Positions 1-10,795 of a DNA stretch of 64,000 nucleotides are shown here, piece after piece. The position numbers and the translations under genes were made by a program. This stretch comes from Triticum aestivum. Its lineage: Eukaryota; Streptophyta; Magnoliopsida; Poales; Poaceae. The notes beneath the pieces are model-generated. The model worked only from the letters and a program-made list of their open reading frames with translations. It did no database searches and had not been told where the DNA came from. Positions within the stretch are counted from its first letter, which is position 1. Each line of letters starts with the position of its first letter. The stretch spans positions 270,574,982 through 270,638,981 of the forward strand of contig NC_057796.1 of the NCBI RefSeq assembly GCF_018294505.1, in the 5' to 3' direction.

Positions 1-130
1 ACCATGTCCATGGCTACCATCCCGTGCTCTGTCATTGAGTACGTGCACTATTCACGTGCCATCGAGGAGAAAAAATATTGCGTAGTACTAGGTGCCATCG
101 AAGTGCACGACTCACTTACGCACTGCATAT

Positions 131-247
131 CTCCATTTTCTTGCATGACACGCCACCTTGATGCTAGATGTCCCGCGTGTCATGGAGGCATATAGTATGA
201 TTTTTAAAATGGAGGCATATAGATGTCCCGCGTGTCGGCAAAAGGAT
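131..247. repeat. Arm A of an inverted repeat flanking the first gene block
   Basis: This stretch reappears in inverted orientation at 4211-4268: CTCCATTTTCTTGCATGACAC at one end and CGTGTCGGCAAAAGGA at the other both find reverse-complement partners. Arm A is longer because it holds an internal direct repeat of ATGGAGGCATATAG. The two arms bracket about 4 kb that includes the DUF295 gene and the GRF element. The rest of 1-917 shows no gene I can support. Confidence 0.6.
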
Positions 248-917
248 GAACAAAGCTCATGTCTTAAACGAAAGAGTGGAAGAACATAGATTCCCGACGA
301 CCGAGAAGGAGCAACAAACCTCGCGGTAGAGCGTCTGCACTCATAATATTTTATATTATTCAGCGATATAAAATCAACCAAATCTCTCCACGTTCCTATA
401 CCATTCTATAGTATGAGAATAACTTTGAACGTAAGCCATTGATTCACTCTATCCAATGGTCATAGTTGGAAAATCCAAACAAAACCAAGCATTGGATCAA
501 CTCTTTTAGCACTTAGATTGTTGCCGCCTGCCCACCTAGCCCACCTATATATCCGCTCACGTGTGATGACCACAGGAGCTATCCACTCGGATTGTATGTT
601 AAAAAAATAAAGGTCGATAACTAATGCGGCACCTCGGGCCAACGCGGCCAGATCGCATTTTGCACGAGAAATTACACACCATGTTTCATTGACATGTGGT
701 CCCGTTCAAACATGGCAGTGAGACGACGGCGAGTCCTTTTGTACAATTTCCGAACGGACGTGTAGGCCGGGGCGCCTCTTCGTGTACCGTGGCAAACTGG
801 CAACCGTCCACCGACTCTTCGCCTTTCCCTCTCGATTTGGAACTGCTGTCGCACGCTCTTCCTCCCTCCTCCATTTGCCTTCACCCTTCCTTCTGCCATT
901 GTTCGATCGTCTTCTCC

Positions 918-2320
918 ATGGAGGGAACAGGCCCGAAACGACCACGTTATTCTTGCCCCGATCTGAAAGATGACGTGGTGGAGGAACTCATTAATCGGTG
1001 CGACGTCATCACCTCGGCTAGCATGGCAGGTTCGTTCAAGACCATTCTCGACTCAACTAATAACATCATTACAAGGAACCCAAGGGTCCAGGAGCGGTTT
1101 GATCTCCCCTATCTTCTTCGCCGTGACCCTGCTGACTGGCGCGGGGACGAGGGAAGCCTCGCCTTGTGCAAGTTGATGCCGCTTGATAATGATACGTATG
1201 ATGTTAAGATGCCATCGCTTGAGGGCAAGGCTTGGGCAGGCGCAAATGGAGATTGGGTTGTTTATATTGGGTACAACTGCGAGTGGGAACTTGTGAATGT
1301 GTACACTCGTCACCGGGTTCCACTTCCAAAAATCTCAGACTGCCCAGCGGTTGAGCACACCGGTATTCTACGCACGTTCAAATACGATCATGGTGACTGT
1401 CTTCTACGGAAGATAGCAATTTGTCGAGTTCCCAACCGCTCTTGGCATTACAGGAACTATGGAGTTGTTGCTATCTTCGACAAGCTTGTTCCCATCCTTC
1501 GTGGTTCGACTGGATGGATATTGCTCAAAAATCAGTTTCTATACACGGATGTGTACTGTGATGCAATTCAATACGAGGGTCTTGTGTTTGCTGCCACTAC
1601 TCGTGGCATTGTTTTTGCATGGGAACCTCGTAGTTTCGGTACATTTGTCTTCCACCGTAATTATAATTGTTTCATCCACATGCATGCGAGTTAGCAAGTT
1701 TCCCTTTACTAATTAACCTTCTTCTTGTGTTTCCAAGGTCCTGTGAACATTCCACCACCTATACCTGAAATTTTTATAACCAAGGGGGAGATGACGATGG
1801 TGATGATCACGAGCATGAGGACGAGGAGGGCCCATATACTCAGTGGCGCCTGGCAACTTATTTCGATGGATCACCCCTTCTTGTCTGTATACAGCCCACT
1901 GCTGATGTTACTACTAAGGAAGCAGGTGTTGTCTCCCATGGTCGCACTCTCCGGACCTATTCCAACACCCGTTGCATGGTATTCGGGATGGATACTAGTG
2001 TGCTAGCGCCAACACCTTCTCCCTGGTACAGTATTGATAGTCTTGGAGAAAACTCGCTCTTCCTTGGACAAAACTATCCAATGATGGTGAAAGGCGATCC
2101 AACTGCTGTTGACACAACGTTACTACCATTTATGAGAAGCAACTGTATCTATACCTCGGACATTGCGGTGGTTCCCTACCCTGGTCGTGATATAGTAGGC
2201 CGCTTCAGCCTGGATGATCAGTCCTGCGTTGGTCTCGAGATTGACAGTAGCTGGCCCTTCCCAGAGAATCACTTGTGGTTCAAAGCAAGCGTTTCCAACG
2301 CCGAGGATTGGTTGAGTTGA
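918..2320 (+). CDS. KIB1-4 beta-propeller (DUF295) protein, two exons
   Basis: The ATG at 918 lies in a good plant context (CTCCATGGAG) and opens a frame to 1656. The strong internal cue is the C-terminal block of exon 2: SLGENSLFLGQNYP, a spaced NCIY, and a FPENHLWFKAS-like end, which is the C-terminal signature of grass KIB1-4/DUF295 proteins. Family knowledge: these are F-box-like or KIB-type proteins; exact roles are mostly unknown. No clear F-box motif is seen in residues 1-50, though the segment after the start (DLKDDVVEELINRCDVI) could be a divergent one. Best in-frame model: exon 1 918-1656 (donor GTAATT), exon 2 1785-2320 (acceptor ATAACCAAG), about 424 aa. A better pyrimidine tract precedes the AG at 1737, but that choice needs one extra G in the G5 run at 1785-1789. 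A complete gene is likely; the exact junction is uncertain. Confidence 0.75.
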
Positions 2321-2416
2321 AGTTCATTTCATTGCTTGTTATTTGTTGTGTGATGAAAACTTTAGTATTTATAATGTATCCTCGTTGTCGTTGTGGGTTG
2401 ATGACCTGTTGTATGT

Positions 2417-2422
2417 AATAAA
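2417..2422 (+). promoter_or_regulatory. AATAAA poly(A) signal of the DUF295 gene
   Basis: A canonical AATAAA lies about 95 bp after the stop codon at 2320, followed by T-rich sequence. The position fits a plant near-upstream element for 3'-end formation. Confidence 0.5.
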
Positions 2423-2750
2423 ATGATATGCCTGTGATAAACTTACTAAATTTATGAATGGCTTTCGAGTCGCTTCTCTGAGTGGGTGCTGCGACGAGGC
2501 AAAAAATATTTTCTGAATACATAATTGTACGTGCATTGCAACAGGTTATCGGATGAGGCCAATCAACAATAGTACACTATTTGTACTAGCTTCACATGCT
2601 GCACTATCTCTACGTCTACGTACGTAATACAACAAGTTTTAAACTTGAGACCAGCCACTCACCCTCACAAAGAATACTTTTTTAACCTAGCACAGACTCC
2701 AGGAAATTTGGCCACAGTGTGAGGTGGGCCATATGTTAATGTGTTCGCTG

Positions 2751-3019
2751 TACGTAACCAGCACCTCAAATCCTCGATACTACTACTATTATATACTACT
2801 ACTTGGAGTACTAGTAGGGTGGCATGGGCCAGAACAAGCATTCACGTCCAGGAGTACGGCACACGCCACCAGCACGACTTCCATCTGACACCATATTTCT
2901 TGGAGTCCGTGCTACAGCTATCTCTTCAACCTCGTCATTTCTCTAACTCAGCCATCGCGCGGCGGGCGAGGTGGGGGTTTGCCGATAGTCGGTTTCCTCA
3001 ACTGCGGTCCCACTTGTAA
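2751..3019. repeat. Direct duplication, copy 1 (carries the TIR-element insertion)
   Basis: From ACGTAACCAGCACCTC to CTCAACTGCGGTCCCACTTG this segment matches 4550-4783. Similarity resumes beyond the inserted element (GCGGACCAACCATGTGGG near 4092 against CCGGACCAACCGTGTGGG near 4824), so the inserted element splits this copy. No gene is seen in 2423-3019. Confidence 0.75.
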
Positions 3020-4081
3020 GGCCAACTCCAACGCACGACCCCAAACGGACCTCCGTTTTGCCCGGATTCTGTCCGTTTGGGTAGGGCAATGGGGTCGTGT
3101 CCGGGCCATTTCTCGGATGCGGTGGCCGTGCGCCCAACGCGCGGACGCATCCCGGCCGCGTACATTTTTCTTTGCAAACACATATCTTTTTTTCATCATT
3201 ACATGGAAATACATCACCAAAATTTGACTAGAAAAGCAAGACCAAAGAAAACAAGAACCACAAGAATACATTTTAGAAGATATCCAACTTCCATAACTAC
3301 TCCTGTAAGTTGGATTAGTGCCTTCTTGATGCATTCATTGTTGATCTGCGGAGGCTTGATCTTGCGTGCTTCTTTCTTCTTCGAGTGTAAAGAAGTAGAC
3401 GTTGCTTCCTCGCATCTAGTCTCATGTCTAGCCTCTATTCTATCAACAAGTGCACTAGTCTCATCTCTAGCCTCTATGCTAGCTAAAAGTGCTACAACAT
3501 ATACTAAATTGCGCTCTATCAATATATCGATGTACTCTTCTTCCCAATACCAAAACTTGCATCCATTCTACACAATAAAATTTTAAGTTAGCACAACAAG
3601 TCTAATCCGAGAGCACAACCGAAGCTAAAGTAGCACATACCCCATTGGTTGAGCACTTGATGAACACCCATCCGGGATGTTCCGGCGTTTTAGACACGCG
3701 GTGCAAGACCTTCTTTGGGAAGTCGTCGCACGTAATGAGTGGCAGTGGTGCGCGGACGAGCTTTTGGGCCAGCACCGAGCCCGGCCGACCGCCATTCATG
3801 TATCTGCCGGACCGCCGACGGTGTAGATCCGAGCGGCTAGAGGAGGAGTCAGTACCTGCATGCGGCCTTGCGGCCTTGCCGGGGCCTTCCGGCCCAGTGC
3901 CCGGCCAGTCCATGGTGCGGCGCGGCCTCCCACAATCGGGTGAGCTCAAGCCCGACCGGATCCGCTCCAAATCCGGCCGCCGGGTGCGCAAAACACGTAG
4001 CCGTGGTTGGGTAGCTCCAGGGCGTCGAGGGAAAGGGGGATGAGCGAGCGCGCGTCCGAGCTACACACGTTGGAGTTGGCC
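3020..4081. mobile_element. TIR transposon (~1.06 kb) carrying a GRF zinc-finger gene
   Basis: Terminal inverted repeats GGCCAACTCCAACG and CGTTGGAGTTGGCC define the ends. The flanks are TAA (left) and TAG (right), an imperfect 3-bp match compatible with PIF/Harbinger-type TTA/TAA targets. GC-rich subterminal sequence lies inside both ends. No transposase is visible, so it would be non-autonomous. The paralogous segment at 4550-4850 lacks the element and acts as an approximate empty site, although about 40 bp near the junction differs. The superfamily is inferred from TIR style. Confidence 0.7.
3214..3991 (-). CDS. GRF-type zinc-finger protein with C-terminal membrane segment, two exons
   Basis: Exon 1 runs 3991 (or an internal ATG at 3913 or 3799) down to 3641 and ends KCSTNG at a GTATGT donor. 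Exon 2 runs 3567-3214 after a TTGTGTAG acceptor and opens NGCKFWYWEEEYID. Joined, this gives the GRF zinc-finger core: LITCDDF, then TPEHPGWVFIKC, then GCKFWYWEEEY. A helical stretch with two short repeats (EARDETSALVDR and EARHET) follows, then a hydrophobic tail (about 18 residues around ILVVLVFFGLAFLV) likely to span a membrane. Grass genomes hold many such proteins; their function is not established. The second Cys of the expected CxxC is Phe here (CDDF), so zinc binding may be impaired. The phase is clean (351 and 354 nt). The gene lies wholly inside the TIR element. Confidence 0.7.
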
Positions 4082-4210
4082 TAGCAGCGTAGCGGACCAA
4101 CCATGTGGGATTGCCAATTGGCTTCGCTCGTGTGGGGGACGGAAGCCATCGCGCGCGGGCGCTAGGTCTGACAGGACGGCTTGCCGTGTTTCCTACTCCT
4201 CCGGTCTGCG

Positions 4211-4268
4211 TCCTTTTGCCGACACGTGGGACATCTGCATCTAGGTCGTGTCATGCAAGAAAATGGAG
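4211..4268. repeat. Arm B of the inverted repeat
   Basis: This is the reverse complement of parts of 131-247. The surrounding 4082-4549 shows no gene I can support. Confidence 0.6.
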
Positions 4269-4549
4269 TGGTAGTTGAAGCCACGTGATGTGCATCTTGG
4301 GTTAAACTGTAAATAGAATCTTACTACTCTTGAGTAACTCCAAAAGCGGCCACCGAAGATCTTTATTGGATTTGTTTTTCATCACCAGCACATCGAGGTG
4401 AAAGATGTGGAGGTTTAGTGGGTGCTCTTGCGTTTTCACTGACATGTGGGACCGCATGTGAGCAAACAGACGATGGGCTCCCCGCGTCTGCTGGCTGGCT
4501 GAGAAGAGAGATAGAGGAGGGGTGAGCACGGACTCTAAGAAATTTGTTG

Positions 4550-4850
4550 TACGTAACCAGCACCTCGATATAGGCTCGATATAGTGGGGTGGCATGGGCC
4601 TTAACTAGCATTCACATCTAGCAGTACGACACACGCCACCCACACGAGTGCCATCCGACACCAATTTTCTTGGAGTCCGTCCTACAACCATCTCTTCTCT
4701 CTCCTGTTTTCTCAGCCATCGCGTGCTGGGCGGGGTGGGGGTTTGCCGATAGTCGGTTTGCTCAACTGCGGTCCCACTTGTAAGTGAAAATGCAACACAG
4801 CACGCATTCCCCCTTGAGCGGCGTGCCGGACCAACCGTGTGGGCAGCGGG
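4550..4850. repeat. Direct duplication, copy 2 (without the TIR element)
   Basis: It matches copy 1 (2751-3019) with small indels and continues into the sequence that lies beyond the element in copy 1. It is useful as a pre-insertion reference. From 4851 to 5119 nothing recognisable is present. Confidence 0.7.
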
Positions 4851-5119
4851 GTGCGACGCGAACACGGCAAGCTTTTCCTTTTGAACTTGTAACTCGTAAA
4901 ATTTAGTTCTGCTCCATGGCGCGACCGATAGATAGAAATAACAATTTTCCCTAGAGAAATGGGAAGTTAGGTTCTGGTGTGGTTCATGCATGGAGTATGT
5001 ACAAAAATTATGAAGTTGATGCGAAAGGTAAGATAATTACTAGTAGTACCATATACTACTACATGGATTTGACGGAAAGATAAAGATACATACGGATCCA
5101 TCAACGACATCCTCACGCC

Positions 5120-5689
5120 CTAGTGTGCCGGGTCACCAACCGACGTGTGAGGAGCAGCGGCATTGGCAGCGAGCTCAACATGCTTCTGAACAATGCCGTC
5201 CAAGGTTGCCCTGCGGGTCAAGAAGGCCAACGACCTATCGTCCTCCTCTGGCATGTAGTAGTCCTTGTGGACGATTTGCGTGTAGACGTGGGTGATTATG
5301 TCGATGGTGTCTTGCTGCGCCAGGCGCTGCGCGGCGAGCGCGACCTCGAGGTGGACATTCTCCGGCGCGACGGCGGGCAGTCGCAGGGCCACCAGTGTGT
5401 CGAAGAGGTTGTCACCATAGAGGCCGTTGAGGGTGGCGGGCATCGCAGAGCCTAGGCGCGTGGGCTGGAGGCATACGTCAAGGTCGTCCGCGAGCTTCTT
5501 GACGACAGTGAACTTGTCGAGGAAGCCGACGAGGACCTTGTCGAACAAGGAGACGAAGCTGTCGTCCAAGCGGCCTCTCACCCTGGCGGCCTCAAGCACG
5601 ACCTGGAGACGTTCCTCGGTGCCGGGCCGTAGGCCGGCGTCGTGGACCATCTGGCACTGCCGGATGATGCTCGCGCTCATCTCCTCCAT
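5120..5689 (-). CDS. Unrecognised single-exon protein, 189 aa
   Basis: An uninterrupted 189-codon frame starts at an ATG in good context (ACCCATGGAG on the minus strand) and ends with TAG at 5120. The protein starts MEEMSASIIRQCQMVHDAG. It is rich in Ala, Leu and charged residues, looks helical, has no signal peptide or membrane segment, and shows no motif I recognise. A TATAAA box about 110 bp upstream of the ATG (5796-5802) and high third-position GC against AT-rich surroundings support a real grass gene. There is no obvious intron. I assign no function; a lineage-specific gene or a fragment of a larger family is possible. Confidence 0.6.
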   Translation of the reverse strand: MEEMSASIIRQCQMVHDAGLRPGTEERLQVVLEAARVRGRLDDSFVSLFDKVLVGFLDKFTVVKKLADDLDVCLQPTRLGSAMPATLNGLYGDNLFDTLVALRLPAVAPENVHLEVALAAQRLAQQDTIDIITHVYTQIVHKDYYMPEEDDRSLAFLTRRATLDGIVQKHVELAANAAAPHTSVGDPAH

Positions 5690-5795
5690 GGGTCTAGCTT
5701 CTAGTCAACTGATCTTGCGATTGGAGTGATCACTCTTGACCTTGGTTAGGGTGCGTAGGTGCATAGGATTTCGTAGATTGGACTGGCGGGGAGCC

Positions 5796-5802
5796 TTTAT
5801 AT
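5796..5802 (-). promoter_or_regulatory. TATA box of the 189-aa gene
   Basis: On the minus strand the sequence reads CATATAAAGGCTC, 107-113 bp upstream of the ATG at 5689. That leaves a plausible 5' UTR of roughly 75-80 nt. Confidence 0.5.
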
Positions 5803-6160
5803 GAGAAGTGCAGACTACGTTGAATTCACGTGCGTGTTGGCCATCTACTCCTCAGCCCTCTACTGCACCTGCTTTGGCTGTATTACAGGCGGGCCAGCCA
5901 CTTGTTGGGCCCACGTGTCATACAACCAAAGGCAGGTGCAGTAAGTCAATGAAGCTGCGTCCCCCTCCGTGCCGGTGCAGTATAGTCATCTCACCGGACC
6001 ACTAGTTGGGGCCAAACGAGAGAACTTTGATGTTTACTGGTTTATTGGTCCCCTTTGCATTTTGCGCCAAGTTTTGACCTTTGATTTAACTAATAAAATG
6101 TTAATGCATGTAACAAAAAATGTTGTGTAATCCCAAAACACTTAGGCATGGTATATTAAC

Positions 6161-6358
6161 TCCCTCCTCATTTCTTATTTCGTGACATATCAACCAATGA
6201 GAGATGTGGGCTGTGCATGCTTTCAATGACTTGAGACTACCAAACATGACATGCAGTGGTTAGTTCATTGCATGTAATCCTATTAATTAGCAAAAAGACA
6301 TTAAGTTCTCTCGAAGATAGGAATAAAACAATACACCATGTATTTATTTACAGAGGGA
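6161..6358. mobile_element. Possible degenerate Stowaway-like MITE
   Basis: It opens with CTCCCTCC and closes with GAGGGAG next to TA, the usual ends of Triticeae Stowaway MITEs, but the inner arms pair poorly. The rest of 5803-7151 holds no gene I can support; 6418-6450 carries a short direct repeat of CTAAATCCAGATGG. Confidence 0.4.
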
Positions 6359-7568
6359 GTAGTACATTTTTTGTGACATGCATTACTAGATGTTGCTAGT
6401 CAAATACTAAATCCAGATGGACGTGGTAGTACTACTAAATCCAGATGGTGGTGCTTGTACTAGTAGTAGTACTACCAATGTACTAGTAGCACTGTACTAC
6501 CCGTTGGTCAAATTATTACGTGCTGCTCCTCACAGTGAAGTGACAAGACCCTGCGCCGGAGATGACACCTGAATATAGGCGTCGTGTTCGGCATACCATA
6601 GTCAGCCTCACCGTCTGCAGTCACTATCATCATGGCTGTAGAGCTAGCCTGCTTACAACTAGCCGTGTTCGACATAATTTCCCGTGCGTAGATGCCCGTG
6701 CATTGCACGGAACACCAAGATTGGGGGTGGACGGCGCCGGCAGCGGCCATCGCGCCAGATTTTTCCATGGCCTTCTAGATGTGGTTGGGAGGAGATAAGG
6801 CTGATTGTGAGAGACAAGGAGTTGTTTGTAAATAGGGAACAAGTGCGGGCGTCTTTTTGCAAAACTGGAGAAGTTTGGTTTGTATGTGTCAGATCTAGAT
6901 CCGACGGCTATTGGTGAAAGATGGCAGGCACACCATCATCACCAACTCAGGACCTCTTTGATTCGCATGATTTTGAAAACGCAGGAATAGGACACGGCAA
7001 TATTACAAGTTTCAAACTGATATTACAAATGTTAGGAGTAATGTTGCACCTACAAAGAGGGAATTACTAGGAAGTTTACGTAAGAACTTTCGTTACTTTA
7101 GGTGGATGCAGCATTATCGTACAAACTAAAATCCACCGCCCTGACAAGTCACTAATGGGCAAATAAATTTTCGAGTCTCTGGCCACTTGATGTTTCAAAA
7201 ACAAATTCAGCTTCTGCGGAGACTTTGTCATTTAGGCTTAGACGCTTGCGGTGATCAGCATGCCATTCCTTGTTGCGCCAGAGAACGCCAAACCTCATTA
7301 CCTTGAGCACACTTGCCTCCAGAACAAAGAACCTGGCCAATTTAATCTCAGATGTGCTGCCTCGGTAGTCGATCAAATCAGTTTCTATAAGATGGAGTTC
7401 AAGGCATTCGATGAGATTGTTATAGTGCAGCATATTTTTCACTTTCGGGTCTTTTTTTATCTGCAAAAGAAGAGAACATATTAGAGCAGCTAGCTGCATA
7501 AGATTGCCGTGTCATCAAGAGGTACCAATATCATTCGCTCATACGATAGGGTTGGCTGGCTAGTGATA

Positions 7569-7573
<5 letters not shown>

Positions 7574-7614
<41 letters not shown>
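7574..7614. repeat. (CT)n microsatellite in the F-box pseudogene intron
   Basis: About 20 near-perfect CT dinucleotides. A shorter CT run follows at 7866-7890. Both lie in the intron between 7461 and 8653. Confidence 0.9.
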
Positions 7615-7621
<7 letters not shown>

Positions 7622-8062
7622 TCCTCTCATTTACCTAGGATCACGTGAAGAGCTTGGGCATTTATTTCCTTCCACTATGTAGCCAATGCCATATTTCTCA
7701 AAAGTATGCCACATAATACGCATCGATGTCAAACCAAAAGATTTTGGCACCGCTCTCGCGATGTAAGAGAGTTGGCACCGCTGTGCGCACAGACCCACAT
7801 GTATAAACAAATCAATCAAACCAACGACACCAGCCTCTCACTCTCCCAAACAAGTGTTTTTTATTGCCTCAGTCCTCTCTCTCTCTCTCCCACGCAAGTG
7901 TTTTTTTATTGCGTGAGTTAATTTGGCACCGGAGCAAAGTAGGTGATCCAGATTGGGGCACCATGTGAGAAATGGAGGGGCATCGATGCCAAATGCATCA
8001 CAAGTGAATTTGGCACGTGTTTTGGCCTACATTGTGGAGGGCCGTTATAGCCCACTTTTGTA

Positions 8063-8270
8063 CTACCTCGTATTTAGTGTAAAATTTTGACCATAGATTT
8101 ACCTAAGAAAATGCCAATGCATGTCACCAAAAATTATACCATTTGAAATTATGTTCAAATACGAATCCAATGATATAATTTTTAGTGACATGCATTAACA
8201 TTTTGTCAGTTAAATCTATGGTCAAATTTTGATACAACAAAATAGGAAGAATAAACCAGGACGGAGGTAG
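8063..8270. mobile_element. Stowaway-type MITE
   Basis: TA flanks both ends (8061-8062 and 8271-8272). The terminal repeats are CTACCTCgtat and ACGGAGGTAG, and long inner arms pair (TTTTGACCATAGATTTA with TAAATCTATGGTCAAA). It sits in the intron of the F-box pseudogene. A related partial copy lies near 43480-43640. Confidence 0.75.
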
Positions 8271-10795
8271 TACTTGCTCTTAGGGTAACCATAGATTTAC
8301 TAGTCTAAGTTACTTTCCACTATGACTAGCCTAGGCTACTATAGTAGTACAACAGAAAAACGATGCAGGTGATCACAGGACGCTGCTTCAGTTACTTAAC
8401 TGCAGTTGCAGTTGGGTCACTGGCATGTGGGCCCAAGAGGTATCTGGCCCACATGTAAGTGACGAACTGCACCTGATGTTATGTCACTGAAGCTCAGTTC
8501 ATGATCACGTGAGAAACAATACTAAAAACATTTCTTTGGGTGCAGTGCGTAGATGCAATTTTGAACACAATACTTGTCATCGTAATTTGGGAAAATTATG
8601 AAAAAATTGAGCTACGTTGTGATTACTGTTTACTAATAGGAAAGAAGTTTCACCTTGATGAGTAGCTTCTCTGTGCACAGAAAGCATGTAAGGAATCCAA
8701 CAACTTGATCCAGATTAGGGCCGATAGATTTTATTGCCAAGATCTTCACTGTGCGCATAGACTGGGTCAAGCTTGTGGGAATCATTTTCTAGAAGACGGT
8801 CGTAAATACATCAAGAAGAAATTTAAAAATGTGAATTTCAAGAACACGGAGAAGAAGATGAGTGTTGTACCTGAATGATTACGGATCCAATAAAGAGTTC
8901 GGAGAATTTGGCAGACGAGTACACTAACACTGTCAATTTCGGCATGTCAATGACCCAGATTTTTGTTGGACCTTCTAGATCAGATACAAGCAATCTCTCA
9001 AGGGAAGGCGCATTCTCAATGACCATAACGTGGAACAGTTGGAGTGATCTCTTCCCAGTTGATGCCTTGTTGCGGGGCCAGCAAGACAGAAAAATCCATC
9101 GGAGATTCGTCGAGGCAATGTGGAGGCTAATGAACCCGTGGATCTGCTCAAGACAAAGGTACTCGAGCGCAGTACAGCTGCGGAGCAGGTGCTCCATAGC
9201 CTACTTCGAGATGCCAACGTCGAAGAGGTCGAGCTGCTTGAGTTGAGGGAGAAGAAGGGCGGGTGCGACATTAATCTGGGGAAGATAGCAGGAGCTGAAG
9301 CTGGCGCGGCGCAGCATTGGCGTGAGGCGGAGCGCGGACACTACTAGGGAAAACGTTATACACAGAACTTTAGCAGTAGCGTTTGTTAAAAAAGCACGCT
9401 ACTGCTAGACAACAGTAGCGCATGGAAAATAAGCGCGCTGCAGATGCACATATGTCAGTAGCGTGTCTCACCGAAAACTCGCTACTACTAAATTCCAATC
9501 ACTTAGCCGATGTGCTACACATAGTAGTAGCGATATTCCAAAAACCGCGCTACGACTAATATACTTATAGCAGCTTGTTTATGCGTAAAGCGCTACTGCT
9601 AACGAAAAGAAAGTAAAATGAAAAACGAATAGAAAAGTAAATGAAAATGAAAGAAATAGAAAAAGAAGAAAGGAAAAATATAAAATGTAAAGAAAAATAA
9701 ATGAAAAAGGGGAAAAATGATGAAGACTTAGCAGTAGCGCGTTCGCTGAAACGCGCTATAGCTAACTTAGCTATAGCGCGTTTTCTGTAACGCGCTACCG
9801 TTATTTTTGACTTAACCAAAAACGGTTTCCCCCCGGCCACCACTTCTCCCCCAAATCGATCCCTCGCCCCACTTCGCCGCCGTCTCCTACCGGCGTCGAC
9901 GCCGTGCTCATCCTCACCGCCGCCGCCCGAGGCCGCCCAGCCTCACCGCCACCGCCTCTCGGGCCGCCCTCGACCTCACCGTCGCCTCCCTCGACCTCAC
10001 TGTCGCCGCCCTCGACCTCACCACCCCCGAGCCCGCCCAGGACCGCCGCCTCCCGATCCCGAGCTCGCCCTCGCCGCCCCTACCTCCGTCGCCGAGCACC
10101 TCCCCGCCACCGTCTCTCCCCTCTCTGTAAGCCCACCACCCATCCTTTTTAGTTAATAGATGTTAATGTTAAGTAGTAGATAATGTTGATGTTTTTAGTT
10201 AGGGTAATAATAGATGTTAAGTAGTAGATAATGTTGATGTTAATTAGTTCAGTAGGGTTTAGTTTTTGAATTGAGTTTGTTTAACTAGATGTTAATTAGG
10301 GCAGTAGGGTTTAGTTTAGAGTAAAGTTTAGTTCAGTAGTTAACTAAATATAATCTATATTTTGAATTGAGTTTGAGAGAGCATGAGATTTGTGTAGATT
10401 TTCTTGTAGTGTCAAACGCTAGGACATGCAAATTTGAAGTGGTCAGGATATATGCAAATTGCTCAATTGTGTTTGCACATGTTTCGATTGTGCCCAAGTG
10501 GCCTTTTGTTGTTTCCATGGAATGAAGCCGAGTGGCCTATGTTTTGCCGGAATGTTGATTCATTTCCGTTCCGGCAAATTTCAGGTTCTCGATTTGTCCA
10601 CTTTTTAGAAAAGGTCATGCCGAAATTTTCCGTGAATTTCAGCATGACTTGTGCTACAAACTAGGACATATCGAGTGCTAGGGATTTGCCGCACCGGGAA
10701 GGAGTCAACGTTCCTGCAAAACAATAGGCCTTTTTAATGTCATTATTCATTTTATTAGGTCTAGAATTAATTGACTAGATTTAATCATAGGAAAC

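Noticed and set aside
9904..10152. Pro/Ser-rich 82-codon frame
   Set aside because: CCN-repeat composition upstream of the CACTA gene start; most likely 5' UTR.
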